This document shows positions 15,303 to 24,089 of a DNA stretch of 39,473 bases, piece by piece. A program made the position numbers and the translations under genes. How positions within the stretch are numbered: the stretch's first letter is position 1; each line of letters starts with the position of its first letter. The stretch is from DZBG01 sp049241565 (lineage in GTDB: Bacteria; Bdellovibrionota; Bacteriovoracia; Bacteriovoracales; Bacteriovoracaceae): NCBI GenBank assembly GCA_049241565.1, contig JBMLQL010000027.1, positions 1 through 39,473 on the forward strand. Reading direction: 5' to 3'. The notes below the pieces were generated by a model. The model worked only from the letters and a program-made list of their open reading frames with translations. It made no database searches and was not told the origin of the DNA.

Positions 15303-16499
15303 ATGTCTCGTGTACAGACCGGACTTGATCGCCTTTTAAATGAGCCTGATTTACAAAAAAAATACCCTGGAAAAATTGGTTATCTCTGCCATAGCGCCTC
15401 GGTGACAGCAGATTTGGAGCACGGTCTGATTGCCATGAAGCGAGTTTTTGGTGATCGTTTGATCAAAGTTTTTGGGCCACAACACGGTTTTGTGACTGAT
15501 GTTCAAGACAATATGGTGGAGTCAGATCACTACACTCATCCCTATTTTAATCTTCCGGTTTATTCTCTTTATTCAGAGACTCGAATTCCTACGGATTCTA
15601 TGCTGGAAGGGCTTAATCATATTTTTGTAGATCTCCAAGATGTAGGGACTCGTATTTACACTTATATTTATACGATGACTCTTCTCCAAGAAGCATGTCA
15701 GAAGAAAGGTATTCAAGTGGTGATTCTTGATCGCCCAAATCCGATTGATGCCAATACTCTTGAAGGAAATATTCTTGAGATGGAATACGCCTCATTCGTA
15801 GGTCGTCATGAGCTTCCTGTTCGTCACGCACTTACGATGGCCGAAGTGGCCCTCATGAATAAGAAGTTTTGGAATGCAAAAGATTCTGATCTCTCCATCA
15901 TTGAAATGAAAAATTATAAACGCTCCATGAGTTTTGAAGACACTGGTCTTCCATGGGTCATGCCTTCACCCAATCTTCCCACTATTGAAGCAGCATACAC
16001 TTTTGTGGGAACTGTTCTTTTTGAAGGAACAAATATTTCAGAAGGAAGAGGGACAACTCGCTCGCTTGAAATTATTGGACATCCAAAGATTGAACCCTTT
16101 AGCTTTCATGATCATTTGAAAAAAGTGTTTAAAGAAGTAGAACTGACTGGTTTTGTCCTGCGCCCTGCTCTTTTCTTACCTACATTCCAAAAACATAAAG
16201 GCACTCCCTGCGGTGGTTATCAGATTCATGTTACTGATCGCAAAACTTTTGAACCTTGGAGACTTTGTCAGTATCTGTGTAAAGAATTTTATCATCACCT
16301 GGGTGCAGACTTTAAATGGAAAGAGCCCCCTTATGAGTACGAATTCCACAAATCTCCAGTTGATCTTGTGAATGGCACAGATAAGTTACGTCATTGGGTT
16401 GAAAACAATGGCCCTGAGTCTGAGTATAGGGCCATCATGACACCAAATCAGGAAAAGTTTAAATCAAGAAGACAGGAAATCTTGATTTACGAGAACTAA
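15303..16499 (+). CDS. NamZ-like exo-beta-N-acetylmuramidase (DUF1343)
   Basis: The product is 398 residues from the ATG at 15303; a GTG 12 bp upstream would add four. DUF1343/GH171 features: GKIGYLCHSASV, VFGPQHGFVTDVQDNM, a FVDLQDVGTRIYTYIYTM block, VVILDRPNPI, VRHALTMAEVALM, MPSPNLPTIEAAYTF and FEGTNISEGRGTTRSLE. The characterised member (B. subtilis NamZ) releases MurNAc from the non-reducing end of peptidoglycan fragments. I see no signal peptide, so it may act in the cytosol on imported muropeptides, or leave by another route. A Na+:alanine symporter follows after 48 bp, which hints at shared use in peptidoglycan breakdown. Confidence 0.88.
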   Translation: MSRVQTGLDRLLNEPDLQKKYPGKIGYLCHSASVTADLEHGLIAMKRVFGDRLIKVFGPQHGFVTDVQDNMVESDHYTHPYFNLPVYSLYSETRIPTDSMLEGLNHIFVDLQDVGTRIYTYIYTMTLLQEACQKKGIQVVILDRPNPIDANTLEGNILEMEYASFVGRHELPVRHALTMAEVALMNKKFWNAKDSDLSIIEMKNYKRSMSFEDTGLPWVMPSPNLPTIEAAYTFVGTVLFEGTNISEGRGTTRSLEIIGHPKIEPFSFHDHLKKVFKEVELTGFVLRPALFLPTFQKHKGTPCGGYQIHVTDRKTFEPWRLCQYLCKEFYHHLGADFKWKEPPYEYEFHKSPVDLVNGTDKLRHWVENNGPESEYRAIMTPNQEKFKSRRQEILIYEN

Positions 16500-16547
16500 T
16501 AATTTTGGTCATATAAAAAGAATTTATTATAAAGCAAAGGAGCTTTA

Positions 16548-17918
16548 ATGCTGCAAACTATTGAGCAGATTACCGGAGAGTTCGTAGGACTTGTTTGGGG
16601 TGTTCCCCTCGTAGTCCTTCTTGTAGGCTCAGGGATTTTCTTTACTATCTATTTTGGATTTCCTCAATTGCGCTTTTTTAAGCACTCTATTGAGATCATC
16701 ATGGGAAAATTTGATAAGCCAGAAGATAAAGGTGAGATCTCTCACTTTCAAGCTCTCTGTGCGGCCCTCTCTGCAACAGTAGGTCTTGGAAATATCGCAG
16801 GGGTGGCCGTTGCTGTCTCTCTCGGTGGTCCAGGAGCTATTTTTTGGTTGTGGATTGCTGGCTTTATTGGGATGTGTACAAAGTTTACTGAAGTGACACT
16901 TTCACTGATGTATCGTGATGTGACTCCAGAAGGTCATGTTCACGGTGGACCAATGTTCGTCATCAAAAACGCACTTTCAAAAAACTTTTATCCTATCGCT
17001 TGGATCTATGCTGCTTTTGTGGTGCTTTCCTCTTTTGGAGCGGGAAATATGTTCCAGGCCAATCAAATGGCCTCAGTCATGAAAACTTCAGCGGGTGTTC
17101 CAGAGTGGCTTTCTGGAATTATTTTTTGTGCTGGTGCTGCTCTTATTCTAGTGGGCGGTATTAAGCGTATTGGTAAAGTGACAGAAAAGCTTGTTCCTGT
17201 CATGGTGGGAATTTATTTTCTTGGTGCACTTGTGATCGTATTTACTCACTATGCAAATATTCCCCAAATGTTTTCTGATATCTTCTCTGGTGCTTTTGCT
17301 GGAACGGCAGCTGTGGGTGGATTCGCTGGTGCTGCGATTAAAGATGTTATCGTCATGGGTATTCGTCGTGCAACTTTTTCAAACGAAGCTGGGATGGGAT
17401 CTGCGGCCATGGCCCACTCGGCGGCTAAGTCAACACCTATCCAAGAAGGAATCGTGGCCCTTCTTGAACCATTCATCGATACCATTATTGTTTGTACAAT
17501 TACGGCCCTCGCTCTTCTTTTGACAAACACTTGGACGGCTGAAGGAATTACTGGTTCAGAAATGACTGCGGTTGCTTTTGAATCTGTGATGGGACCTTGG
17601 GGACGTTGGATTGTGACTCTCACAGTAACTCTTTTTGCCTTCTCAACAATGATTTCTTGGTCATATTATGGTGAGCAAGGAATTACGTTTATTATTGGTG
17701 AAAAATGGATTCCAACTTATCGTTGGGTTTTTATTGCCTTTATCTTTGTTGGCGCTATTTCTCAGCTCAATATTGTTCTCAATCTTTCAGATGCGGTTTA
17801 TGGACTTCTCGCTCTTCCCAATATGATGGCCTGTTACATGCTCCTTCCAAAAGTGAAGGAAGCGTTAAATGACTATCAAGCGAAGCGTGCGTCAGGAGAA
17901 ATTCGCCCATATAAGTAA
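16548..17918 (+). CDS. Na+:alanine (AGCS-family) symporter, copy 1
   Basis: The product is 456 residues, an inner-membrane transporter of about 11 helices. AGCS signatures: GIFFTIYFGFPQL near the N-terminus, ALSATVGLGNIAGVAVAVSL (substrate/Na+ site), FGAGNMFQANQMA, RATFSNEAGMGSAAMAHSAA and WSYYGEQG. It imports alanine, glycine or D-alanine with Na+. It has a strong AAAGGAG. It is followed after 78 bp by a close paralogue. The two are similar along the whole length, with the loops most different. It lies 48 bp after the exo-muramidase gene and may be co-transcribed. Confidence 0.93.
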   Translation: MLQTIEQITGEFVGLVWGVPLVVLLVGSGIFFTIYFGFPQLRFFKHSIEIIMGKFDKPEDKGEISHFQALCAALSATVGLGNIAGVAVAVSLGGPGAIFWLWIAGFIGMCTKFTEVTLSLMYRDVTPEGHVHGGPMFVIKNALSKNFYPIAWIYAAFVVLSSFGAGNMFQANQMASVMKTSAGVPEWLSGIIFCAGAALILVGGIKRIGKVTEKLVPVMVGIYFLGALVIVFTHYANIPQMFSDIFSGAFAGTAAVGGFAGAAIKDVIVMGIRRATFSNEAGMGSAAMAHSAAKSTPIQEGIVALLEPFIDTIIVCTITALALLLTNTWTAEGITGSEMTAVAFESVMGPWGRWIVTLTVTLFAFSTMISWSYYGEQGITFIIGEKWIPTYRWVFIAFIFVGAISQLNIVLNLSDAVYGLLALPNMMACYMLLPKVKEALNDYQAKRASGEIRPYK

Positions 17919-17944
17919 AAATGAACGTTTTTTAATGACATGAG

Positions 17945-17996
17945 ACCTCCCCCTTGATATCGCATTTATTGCACATATCATGAGGGAGGTTTTTTT
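17945..17996 (+). promoter_or_regulatory. hairpin with U-tract that buries the symporter-2 ribosome binding site
   Basis: The left arm acctcccccttgatat (17945-17960) pairs with the right arm ending atcatgagggaggt (up to 17990), with two mismatches over about 17 bp. A run of seven T (17990-17996) follows directly, then the ATG at 17997. The GGAGG Shine-Dalgarno of the second symporter is inside the 3' arm. The structure thus has the form of an intrinsic terminator for copy 1 and at the same time occludes translation initiation of copy 2. Confidence 0.65.
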
Positions 17997-19346
17997 ATGC
18001 TCGAAACACTGGAGCACCTAACTGGTCAATTTGTTGGAATCGTGTGGGGACTCCCTCTTGTCTTTGGACTTTGTTTTTCAGGAATCTTTTTCACCATCTA
18101 TTTTGGTTTTCCTCAGCTTAAGCTCTTTAAGCATGCTCTTCAGGTTGTCAGTGGAGAATTTGATGATGCCGAAAACAAAGGCGAGATCTCTCACTTTCAA
18201 GCACTGTGCGCAGCGCTTTCCGCGACTGTAGGCTTAGGAAATATCGCTGGTGTGGCCGTGGCCATCTCACTTGGTGGTCCTGGTGCTGTTTTCTGGTTAT
18301 GGATGGCAGGCTTTATTGGAATGAGTACCAAATTCACAGAAGTGACTCTGGCCCTTAAGTACCGAACAGTCACAGCTGCTGGAACAACTCATGGTGGACC
18401 AATGTTCACTATTCGTAATGCTCTCTCAAAAAAATTCGCTCCTCTGGCCTATGCTTATGCGTTTTTTGTGATCCTCTCCTCATTTGGAGCAGGAAATATG
18501 TTTCAATCTAACCAGATGGCCTCTGTACTGAACTCGTCTCTCTCTATTCCAAGCTGGTTATCTGGAATTGTTTTCTGTATTGGTGCTGGTCTTATTCTTG
18601 TGGGTGGAATTAAGCGTATTGGTAAATTTGCTGAAAAACTTGTGCCGATCATGGTGTTTATTTATGTGGGTGGGGCCCTCGGAATCTTGATCATGAGGTA
18701 TGAGCTCATTCCTACTCTTTTTGGACAGATTATTTCTGATGCTTTCTCTGGTACAGCCGCCGTTGGTGGTTTTGCAGGTGTGGCTTTTAAAGAAGTGGTG
18801 ATCATGGGTATTCGCCGGGCCACATTCTCTAATGAGGCCGGTATGGGCTCTTCGGCCATGGCCCACTCGGCGGCCAAGTCTACACCTGTTCAAGAAGGTG
18901 TGGTTGCTCTTCTTGAACCATTCATTGATACGATTATCATTTGCTCGATCACCGCCCTCGCCCTTCTGGCCACTGGAGCTTGGCACCAGTCAGGCATAGC
19001 AGGTTCAGAGATGACAGCTTGGGCCTTTGAGAATGTGTACGGCGTTTGGGGAAGAGGGATTGTTACTCTCACAGTCACTCTTTTTGCGTTTTCGACTATT
19101 ATTTCTTGGTCATACTATGGTGAGCAAGGGGTGACTTTTGTCTTTGGAGAAAAATATATTCCTGCTTACCGATATATCTTTATTGGTTTTATTTTTCTGG
19201 GGGCCATCGCTCAACTGAATCTAGTGATTAATATTTCAGATGCGGTTTATGGCCTTTTGGCCATTCCAAATTTAATTGCGACTTTTTTTCTTGTTCGGAA
19301 AGTAAAAGAGGATCTGAATGATTATAAAAAAACGATGAAATTATAG
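17997..19346 (+). CDS. Na+:alanine (AGCS-family) symporter, copy 2
   Basis: The product is 449 residues and parallels copy 1 from end to end: GIFFTIYFGFPQLKLFKHA, ALSATVGLGNIAGVAVAISL, FGAGNMFQSNQMA, RATFSNEAGMGSSAMAHSAA, WSYYGEQG. It lacks the last few residues of copy 1 and differs mostly in periplasmic loops and in residues around helices 5-6, so substrate preference may differ (alanine versus glycine or D-alanine). The only spacer to copy 1 is a hairpin that covers its Shine-Dalgarno, so expression is probably controlled at that point. A bidirectional terminator follows. Confidence 0.93.
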   Translation: MLETLEHLTGQFVGIVWGLPLVFGLCFSGIFFTIYFGFPQLKLFKHALQVVSGEFDDAENKGEISHFQALCAALSATVGLGNIAGVAVAISLGGPGAVFWLWMAGFIGMSTKFTEVTLALKYRTVTAAGTTHGGPMFTIRNALSKKFAPLAYAYAFFVILSSFGAGNMFQSNQMASVLNSSLSIPSWLSGIVFCIGAGLILVGGIKRIGKFAEKLVPIMVFIYVGGALGILIMRYELIPTLFGQIISDAFSGTAAVGGFAGVAFKEVVIMGIRRATFSNEAGMGSSAMAHSAAKSTPVQEGVVALLEPFIDTIIICSITALALLATGAWHQSGIAGSEMTAWAFENVYGVWGRGIVTLTVTLFAFSTIISWSYYGEQGVTFVFGEKYIPAYRYIFIGFIFLGAIAQLNLVINISDAVYGLLAIPNLIATFFLVRKVKEDLNDYKKTMKL

Positions 19347-19358
19347 ATCAAAAAAAAA

Positions 19359-19377
19359 GGCCCGCTTAAAGCGGGCC
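19359..19377. terminator. bidirectional intrinsic terminator
   Basis: The stem ggcccgct/agcgggcc has 8 GC-rich pairs with a TAA loop, preceded by an A-run (19350-19358) and followed by a T-run (19379-19385). It lies between convergent genes, the symporter and the S8 protease, and would end transcripts from both sides. It is the clearest terminator in the window. Confidence 0.93.
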
Positions 19378-19383
19378 ATTTTT

Positions 19384-20727
19384 TTATTTGAACATAGGAG
19401 AAAGTGGGATCGGTGTGATTTTAGAGAATTGGAAAGATTTTTTTCCTTCACTTTTCACATCACGCACTTGAGTTTTAGCGCGAGAGATAGCTTCAGTTAC
19501 CGTCATTGATTTTGTCATCTCTGCGGCCACAACGGCGCGATCAAGATTCACAATTCCTGCAGTCATTACTTTATCAGAAAGAAAGCCTTTCTTATCAACA
19601 GTTCCCATCAAAATAGCTTTAACATCTACTGGTTTAAGAGCAGGATTGGCCGACTTGATTTTAGCGGCGACATTGGCCACATAGGGAGCAGCTTGGCTTG
19701 TTCCAGACACTTCTAAGTAATCATTTCCAGGGATGGCCGATTTAATCAACATTCCAGGAGCAGCGATATCAACCATTTTTGTTCCATAGTTTGAGAATGG
19801 AGCAAAAAATTCGTTCTTATAAGTCGCACCAACAGTAATCACGTTATCAGCTTTGATATTGGCCGGAGAGGTCCCGAACTCATCATTGCTCATTCCATCA
19901 TTACCAGCTGCGAAGACAAAAAGAGTATTGGGAGCAGCTGCTGCCATTCTTTGTCCTTCACTCACCATGGCCTCGATAAACATTCTCGCTGCTTTATTTG
20001 ATTCTTCTTCAGTCGGCTTACGGAAGAAGATAACTCTGAAAGCTGTATTCGTGATCATCTTGGCCTGGTTAAATCCAGTTCCAAAAGATCCATTGGCCAC
20101 AGAAGCCTTATGTGAATCAACAAAACGAGCAATTTCTGTGAGAAGATTCATCTGTTGTGCTGCCAACGCTGTGAAAGCAGAATTAAGAATACTCCATCGA
20201 TCAGCGGCCATAGATTTTTGGTTCGCTTTCTTAGCAAGACCATCAAAAATAAGACCGACTTCAGTTGGAAGAAGTTTTATCCCCATGGCCTTATTATTAG
20301 AGTTTTGAATTGTGATTCCGGCGACGTGAGTTCCGTGAACGAAATTTCCAAATTTTCCCATTTCTTTGATAAAATCTTTATCTTGAACTTTTTCTTTCAA
20401 CCAAGCGATCTCTGCTTCAGTTGCAAGCTTCAAGAACATCTTCCCTTGAATATCAAAGTACTTCTTACAATCATCTGAAAAAGTTCCAAGATATTTATAA
20501 TCGATCACCTGGCCGTTTTGTTCAGCGAAGTTCCAACCATGAACATCATCTTGATAACCGTTCCCATCATTGTCACGGTTATCATAAGTTTCATTAGCGT
20601 TCATCCAGAGATTAGGCGTGATCATTTCATGTTTAAAATCTAAACCTGAATCAATCACAGCAATCGTTGTAGAAGCGTTCACAGTTCCCACTGTCAAGGC
20701 CAATACTAGAGCATAAGCAAATTTCAT
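19384..20727 (-). CDS. exported subtilisin-like serine protease (S8)
   Basis: The product is 447 residues with a signal peptide (FAYALVLALTVGTVNA). The catalytic triad is D26 (IAVIDSGLD), H131 (HGTHVAGI) and S344 (SGTSQAAPYVA). RDNDGNGYQDDVHGWNF (51-67) is the Ca-binding loop seen in many subtilases. The catalytic Asp comes only about 8 residues after the signal, so no I9-type propeptide is present. A long insert of about 110 residues lies between His and the oxyanion-hole AAGND region. The C-terminus (~400-447) is basic and helical. It heads a set of three exported proteases on the minus strand. Likely a secreted or periplasmic protease. Confidence 0.92.
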   Translation of the reverse strand: MKFAYALVLALTVGTVNASTTIAVIDSGLDFKHEMITPNLWMNANETYDNRDNDGNGYQDDVHGWNFAEQNGQVIDYKYLGTFSDDCKKYFDIQGKMFLKLATEAEIAWLKEKVQDKDFIKEMGKFGNFVHGTHVAGITIQNSNNKAMGIKLLPTEVGLIFDGLAKKANQKSMAADRWSILNSAFTALAAQQMNLLTEIARFVDSHKASVANGSFGTGFNQAKMITNTAFRVIFFRKPTEEESNKAARMFIEAMVSEGQRMAAAAPNTLFVFAAGNDGMSNDEFGTSPANIKADNVITVGATYKNEFFAPFSNYGTKMVDIAAPGMLIKSAIPGNDYLEVSGTSQAAPYVANVAAKIKSANPALKPVDVKAILMGTVDKKGFLSDKVMTAGIVNLDRAVVAAEMTKSMTVTEAISRAKTQVRDVKSEGKKSFQFSKITPIPLSPMFK

Positions 20728-20750
20728 AAACTCTCCTCAGCGGAAGTATC

Positions 20751-21632
20751 TTAGTTTTTAATCTTCTTTAGGGCCGCAATATTAGTGATATAAGTCACGT
20801 CTTCTCCACGACATCCAGTATCTGGACAAACATTAGAAACCTGACAACGGTCTGCTGAAGAATAAACATAATCGTTTTCTCCACGAACGAGAATCCCCTC
20901 AACCACTCCTGATTTTGCGTTAAAAACAGCTGATCCAGAATTTCCGCCGTAGGTATCAAGATTGGCGATGAAATATTTATCTTTGTGAGTACGAACATTT
21001 GCGCCATCGGCAATTTTTGTTGGAAGACCAGTTGGATGGCCAATGACAACGACTGGGGCGTTAAGAAGCGGCTTTCCTCTCTGACGGAATTTTAGTGGTT
21101 CACGGTCAGTGACTGGCCGATCAAGCTCAATAAGGGCGTAGTCATCTTGAGTCGCTCCATCAAGGCTGCGCTCGATGATTTTAGCACATGAGTAGATTGA
21201 ATTTGTTTCAACATCTACAGAAGCTTGCTCTGAGTGATCTACTTTATAATCAAAAACCCATTTGTAGTTTTTACAATCAACTTCATTCTCAATACAGTGA
21301 CCAGCTGTCACAAGGTATTTATCTGAAACTAAAAATCCTGAACAGTTCGCTGCTGTCGGTTGCTTGGCAAAACGCTCTTTAGCACACATTCCACGTCCCT
21401 GAAGTGATTTACCACCGATCTTGACTAGACCGTTTGTGACGTTTCTTAGATCTGTGGCCGCAATCATCGCCGCTGTTGACTTTGAAAGTTCAACCAGACG
21501 AGATTTTCTAGATTCAAAAACATCAATACGGTTATCTTTACCGTAGATGACTTTGCGGCCTTCATCGCCTGCCATTAAATGTGAAGAAATAATAAGAGTG
21601 AGGAGAACGAGAATCGACTGGTAAAATTTCAT
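20751..21632 (-). CDS. exported trypsin-like serine protease (S1), copy B
   Basis: The product is 293 residues with a signal peptide (ILVLLTLIISSHLMA). The triad is H112 (TAGHCI), D164 (QDDYALIELDR) and S232 (GGNSGSAVF). NCSGFLVSDKYLVTAGHC and IGHPTGLPTKIADGA are the usual beta-barrel landmarks of V8/glutamyl-type S1 proteases. A Cys-rich C-terminal tail (DRCQVSNVCPDTGCRGEDV) has conserved spacing in the paralogue upstream. After the signal comes a ~60-residue stretch, possibly a propeptide. It lies 24 bp after the S8 gene on the same strand and 175 bp from its paralogue. Confidence 0.92.
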   Translation of the reverse strand: MKFYQSILVLLTLIISSHLMAGDEGRKVIYGKDNRIDVFESRKSRLVELSKSTAAMIAATDLRNVTNGLVKIGGKSLQGRGMCAKERFAKQPTAANCSGFLVSDKYLVTAGHCIENEVDCKNYKWVFDYKVDHSEQASVDVETNSIYSCAKIIERSLDGATQDDYALIELDRPVTDREPLKFRQRGKPLLNAPVVVIGHPTGLPTKIADGANVRTHKDKYFIANLDTYGGNSGSAVFNAKSGVVEGILVRGENDYVYSSADRCQVSNVCPDTGCRGEDVTYITNIAALKKIKN

Positions 21633-21717
21633 AGGAAATCCTTTTCCTTAATATGTAAAACCCTTCATCAATAAAGAGGTACAAACGATTGTTTCAAAAC
21701 TTTGAATTGGTCGTAAA

Positions 21718-21733
21718 CTAACAGTTTCTTACA
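21718..21733 (-). repeat. 16-bp repeat upstream of S1 protease B
   Basis: ctaacagtttcttaca occurs here and at 22814-22829, upstream of the paralogous protease. It lies 86-101 bp before this gene's start. The surrounding sequence is not otherwise alike, so it may be a shared regulatory site kept after duplication. Confidence 0.5.
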
Positions 21734-21807
21734 GAGCTTTTTGTCGAGTATCAGAGTGATAGGCCCCACTACCTATTGCTAGTGAGTGAGGCCATTAATA
21801 GAGAGAA

Positions 21808-22749
21808 TTAGAGATTTTTGAGAAAGTCGATGTTTGTAATATAAGTCACGTCTTCTCCACGACATCCTGTTTCTGGGCACTCATTAGAGGCCATACAAGT
21901 TCTTGTCGTCGGTCCTGGTCCTGGAGTTGGATTGCTTCCACCCCACCATCCACCACCGTTATTCGGTGTTTGCTCTGAAGTCGAAATTGTACGGCGAACA
22001 TAATCTGTGTCACCTCTGACAAGGATCCCTTCAATCATTCCTGTCTTCGCATTAAAAACAGCTGATCCAGAATTTCCACCATAGGTATCAAGGTTGGCCA
22101 CAAAGAATTTGCCTTGAAGCGAGCGAACAAAAGCTTTGTCAGCAATTTTTGTCGGAAGACCTGTTGGATGGCCAATCACTAGAATTTCTTCTCCCACAGC
22201 GATCTGTCCACTTGTTCTGAATTGAAGTGGTCTTCTGTTGGCCACAGAGCGATCAAGCTCAATCACAGCATAGTCATTCATTGAAGTTGACTCTAAAGAG
22301 CGATCTAAGATTTTTTTACAAGTATAAACTGAAGCATCTTCAACCACCACCATCGATTGAGTCGCGTGATCTACCTTATAATCAAAAACCCAGCTGTAGG
22401 AATCACAATCTGCTTGAGTCTTAATACAATGCCCTGCTGTGACAAGGTATTTATCTGAAACAATAAACCCTGAGCAATTAGCCGCTGTTGATTGCTTAAT
22501 AAAGCGCTCAGTTGGACACATTCCACGGTCTTCTAGACTTGGACCACGAACTTGAGAGAGACCGCCACCCTGCTTTACAACCGAAGTTGTCTTGATCATG
22601 GCAGCCGTTGAGCGGGCCAATTCCACGTGCATTGAATTTGTTGATTCGAAGACATCATGACGATTGTCTTCGCCATAAATAACTCGGCCAGTTTGCGCTA
22701 GAGCGAGTGAGGAAAATAAAAAGAGAGACAATAATAGAGTTGATTTCAC
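21808..22749 (-). CDS. exported trypsin-like serine protease (S1), copy A
   Basis: The product is 313 residues from the GTG at 22749, which has AAGGA at 8-nt spacing; the ATG at 22758 directly abuts that Shine-Dalgarno and is unlikely. Signal peptide: MKSTLLLSLFLFSSLALA. The triad in this numbering is H107 (TAGHCI), D159 (NDYAVIELDR) and S227 (GGNSGSAVF). It is very similar to copy B except for an inserted Gly/Trp/Pro-rich linker (GGGWWGGSNPTPGPGP) before the Cys-rich tail ending CPETGCRGEDV. The pair is a tandem duplication, now divergent. Confidence 0.92.
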   Translation of the reverse strand: MKSTLLLSLFLFSSLALAQTGRVIYGEDNRHDVFESTNSMHVELARSTAAMIKTTSVVKQGGGLSQVRGPSLEDRGMCPTERFIKQSTAANCSGFIVSDKYLVTAGHCIKTQADCDSYSWVFDYKVDHATQSMVVVEDASVYTCKKILDRSLESTSMNDYAVIELDRSVANRRPLQFRTSGQIAVGEEILVIGHPTGLPTKIADKAFVRSLQGKFFVANLDTYGGNSGSAVFNAKTGMIEGILVRGDTDYVRRTISTSEQTPNNGGGWWGGSNPTPGPGPTTRTCMASNECPETGCRGEDVTYITNIDFLKNL

Positions 22750-22813
22750 TATGCACATCCTTGGTCATAATTAATGAGCTTGTATGATACACATAACAGA
22801 TTGAGGCAGTATT

Positions 22814-22829
22814 CTAACAGTTTCTTACA
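22814..22829 (-). repeat. 16-bp repeat upstream of S1 protease A
   Basis: This is a perfect copy of the word at 21718-21733. It lies 65-80 bp before the GTG of copy A and overlaps the stop codon of the VOC-like gene upstream. Confidence 0.5.
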
Positions 22830-23202
22830 ACGAAAGATCAGGTGTGTGGTTTATTGTCGCGGCCATAGAGAAAAACCAGACTCTGCCATCAGGATCAATG
22901 AGCTGACAGATCTCATCATTCATAATGGCCGGAAGAAACCGGCTGGCCCCATGACGGTAATAGAAAAATTTTAGCTTTTGAATAAGTGACTGATACTCTC
23001 TGGTACTCAGTTCATATTCAAGCTTCGTGCTCTCATAAGTTGTCCCAGGAGCGGTACGAATAATCTCCATCTGAGAATCATTTAACTGAAAAACATGAGA
23101 GTCACTAGAGCTCTCCATGAGTTCAAGCTCAAGGACTTCCGTGAAAAACGAAAGATAGTCCTCGAAATAAGATGTTTTGAAGATTAGTTTTTTAAGCCTC
23201 AT
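22825..23202 (-). CDS. VOC/glyoxalase-like protein
   Basis: The product is 125 residues. A beta-alpha-beta start (LKKLIFKTSYFEDYLSFFTE) runs into a VLELELM strand, and the protein closes with QLIDPDGRVWFFS, the usual end of a VOC module. It is the size of a single VOC domain. The metal-ligand set is not obvious. It lies 9 bp after folP and is probably cotranscribed. Function unknown; a glyoxalase or dioxygenase activity is not supported by the visible residues. Confidence 0.65.
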   Translation of the reverse strand: MRLKKLIFKTSYFEDYLSFFTEVLELELMESSSDSHVFQLNDSQMEIIRTAPGTTYESTKLEYELSTREYQSLIQKLKFFYYRHGASRFLPAIMNDEICQLIDPDGRVWFFSMAATINHTPDLSL

Positions 23203-23211
23203 AGAATTATT

Positions 23212-24072
23212 CTATGCTAATTGAAATGAGGTTGGCAAAAGTTCTGGACGATGAGTTCTCACCCACACAAAAGGGAAAGGAAAATCCACTAAAAGCTCTC
23301 GCAAATCAACTTCGTGTTTTTGATCGAGAAACTCGCGACTCTCCGGAGTCATGACATCAATCCCATACTTCTGTCTTAAAAAAGACTTTCGCGAAATCCC
23401 CACTAACCATGAAGGATGATTGACTTCTCTCACCAGGTGAGCAAAGTTTTTCATCAAATACAGATTTTGCTCCACGGTCTTAGAAAATCCAAAACATGGA
23501 TCAAGAATAACTCTTGAGTAAACATTGATCTCTCGCAAGCGCTTTATCTTTGGCCCAAAAAAACTCACCATATCCCAAAAAAATTCTTCAGGAGCGGCCG
23601 TTGAAACAAAATCCATATGGGAGCTGGCCTTACTCCGAGTAGGGGCCAGATTATGAGAGAGAACGTAATACACATTAGGTCTTGCAAGGAGGAAACTCTC
23701 GACCTCAGTGTCCAATTGCCCTGAGACATCGTTCCAGATAAAAGGACGATCTTTAAGCTGACGGGCCAGTTTAAAAATAGTCTCTGGATGATAAGTATCA
23801 ATACTGATCAAAGTTTGAGGTGAAATTTTCTCTATAAGAGGCAAGCCCCATTCTTGAAAGCGAAGCCACTCCGTCTCAGCATCTATGGGCAAACTTTTGG
23901 GTGCAGTGGATTCTGCTCCAATGTCCACACATTCAACCGGTCCGAAATCTTGAATTTTCTGAGTGAGTTTTGAGAGGGAGAGCTGATCGTCTCCATCGGA
24001 GAAAGAATTGGGAGTGATATTAATCACTCCCATTCGTTTAATTTTAATTAAGTCGTGAATGTCTCTATTCAT
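23212..24072 (-). CDS. folP: dihydropteroate synthase
   Basis: It condenses pABA with dihydropterin pyrophosphate in folate synthesis and is the sulfonamide target. The product is 286 residues. The family signatures are MGVINITPNSFSDG (14-27), VDIGAESTAPKS, SIDTYHPETI, an IWNDVSGQ segment, VILDPCFGFSKT and LVGISRKSFL, ending in VRTHRPE. It lies between ftsH (17 bp upstream) and the VOC-like gene, all on the same strand. The ftsH-folP order is a common arrangement in proteobacteria. Confidence 0.96.
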   Translation of the reverse strand: MNRDIHDLIKIKRMGVINITPNSFSDGDDQLSLSKLTQKIQDFGPVECVDIGAESTAPKSLPIDAETEWLRFQEWGLPLIEKISPQTLISIDTYHPETIFKLARQLKDRPFIWNDVSGQLDTEVESFLLARPNVYYVLSHNLAPTRSKASSHMDFVSTAAPEEFFWDMVSFFGPKIKRLREINVYSRVILDPCFGFSKTVEQNLYLMKNFAHLVREVNHPSWLVGISRKSFLRQKYGIDVMTPESREFLDQKHEVDLRELLVDFPFPFVWVRTHRPELLPTSFQLA

Positions 24073-24089
24073 AAGACATCCCTTCGGTT

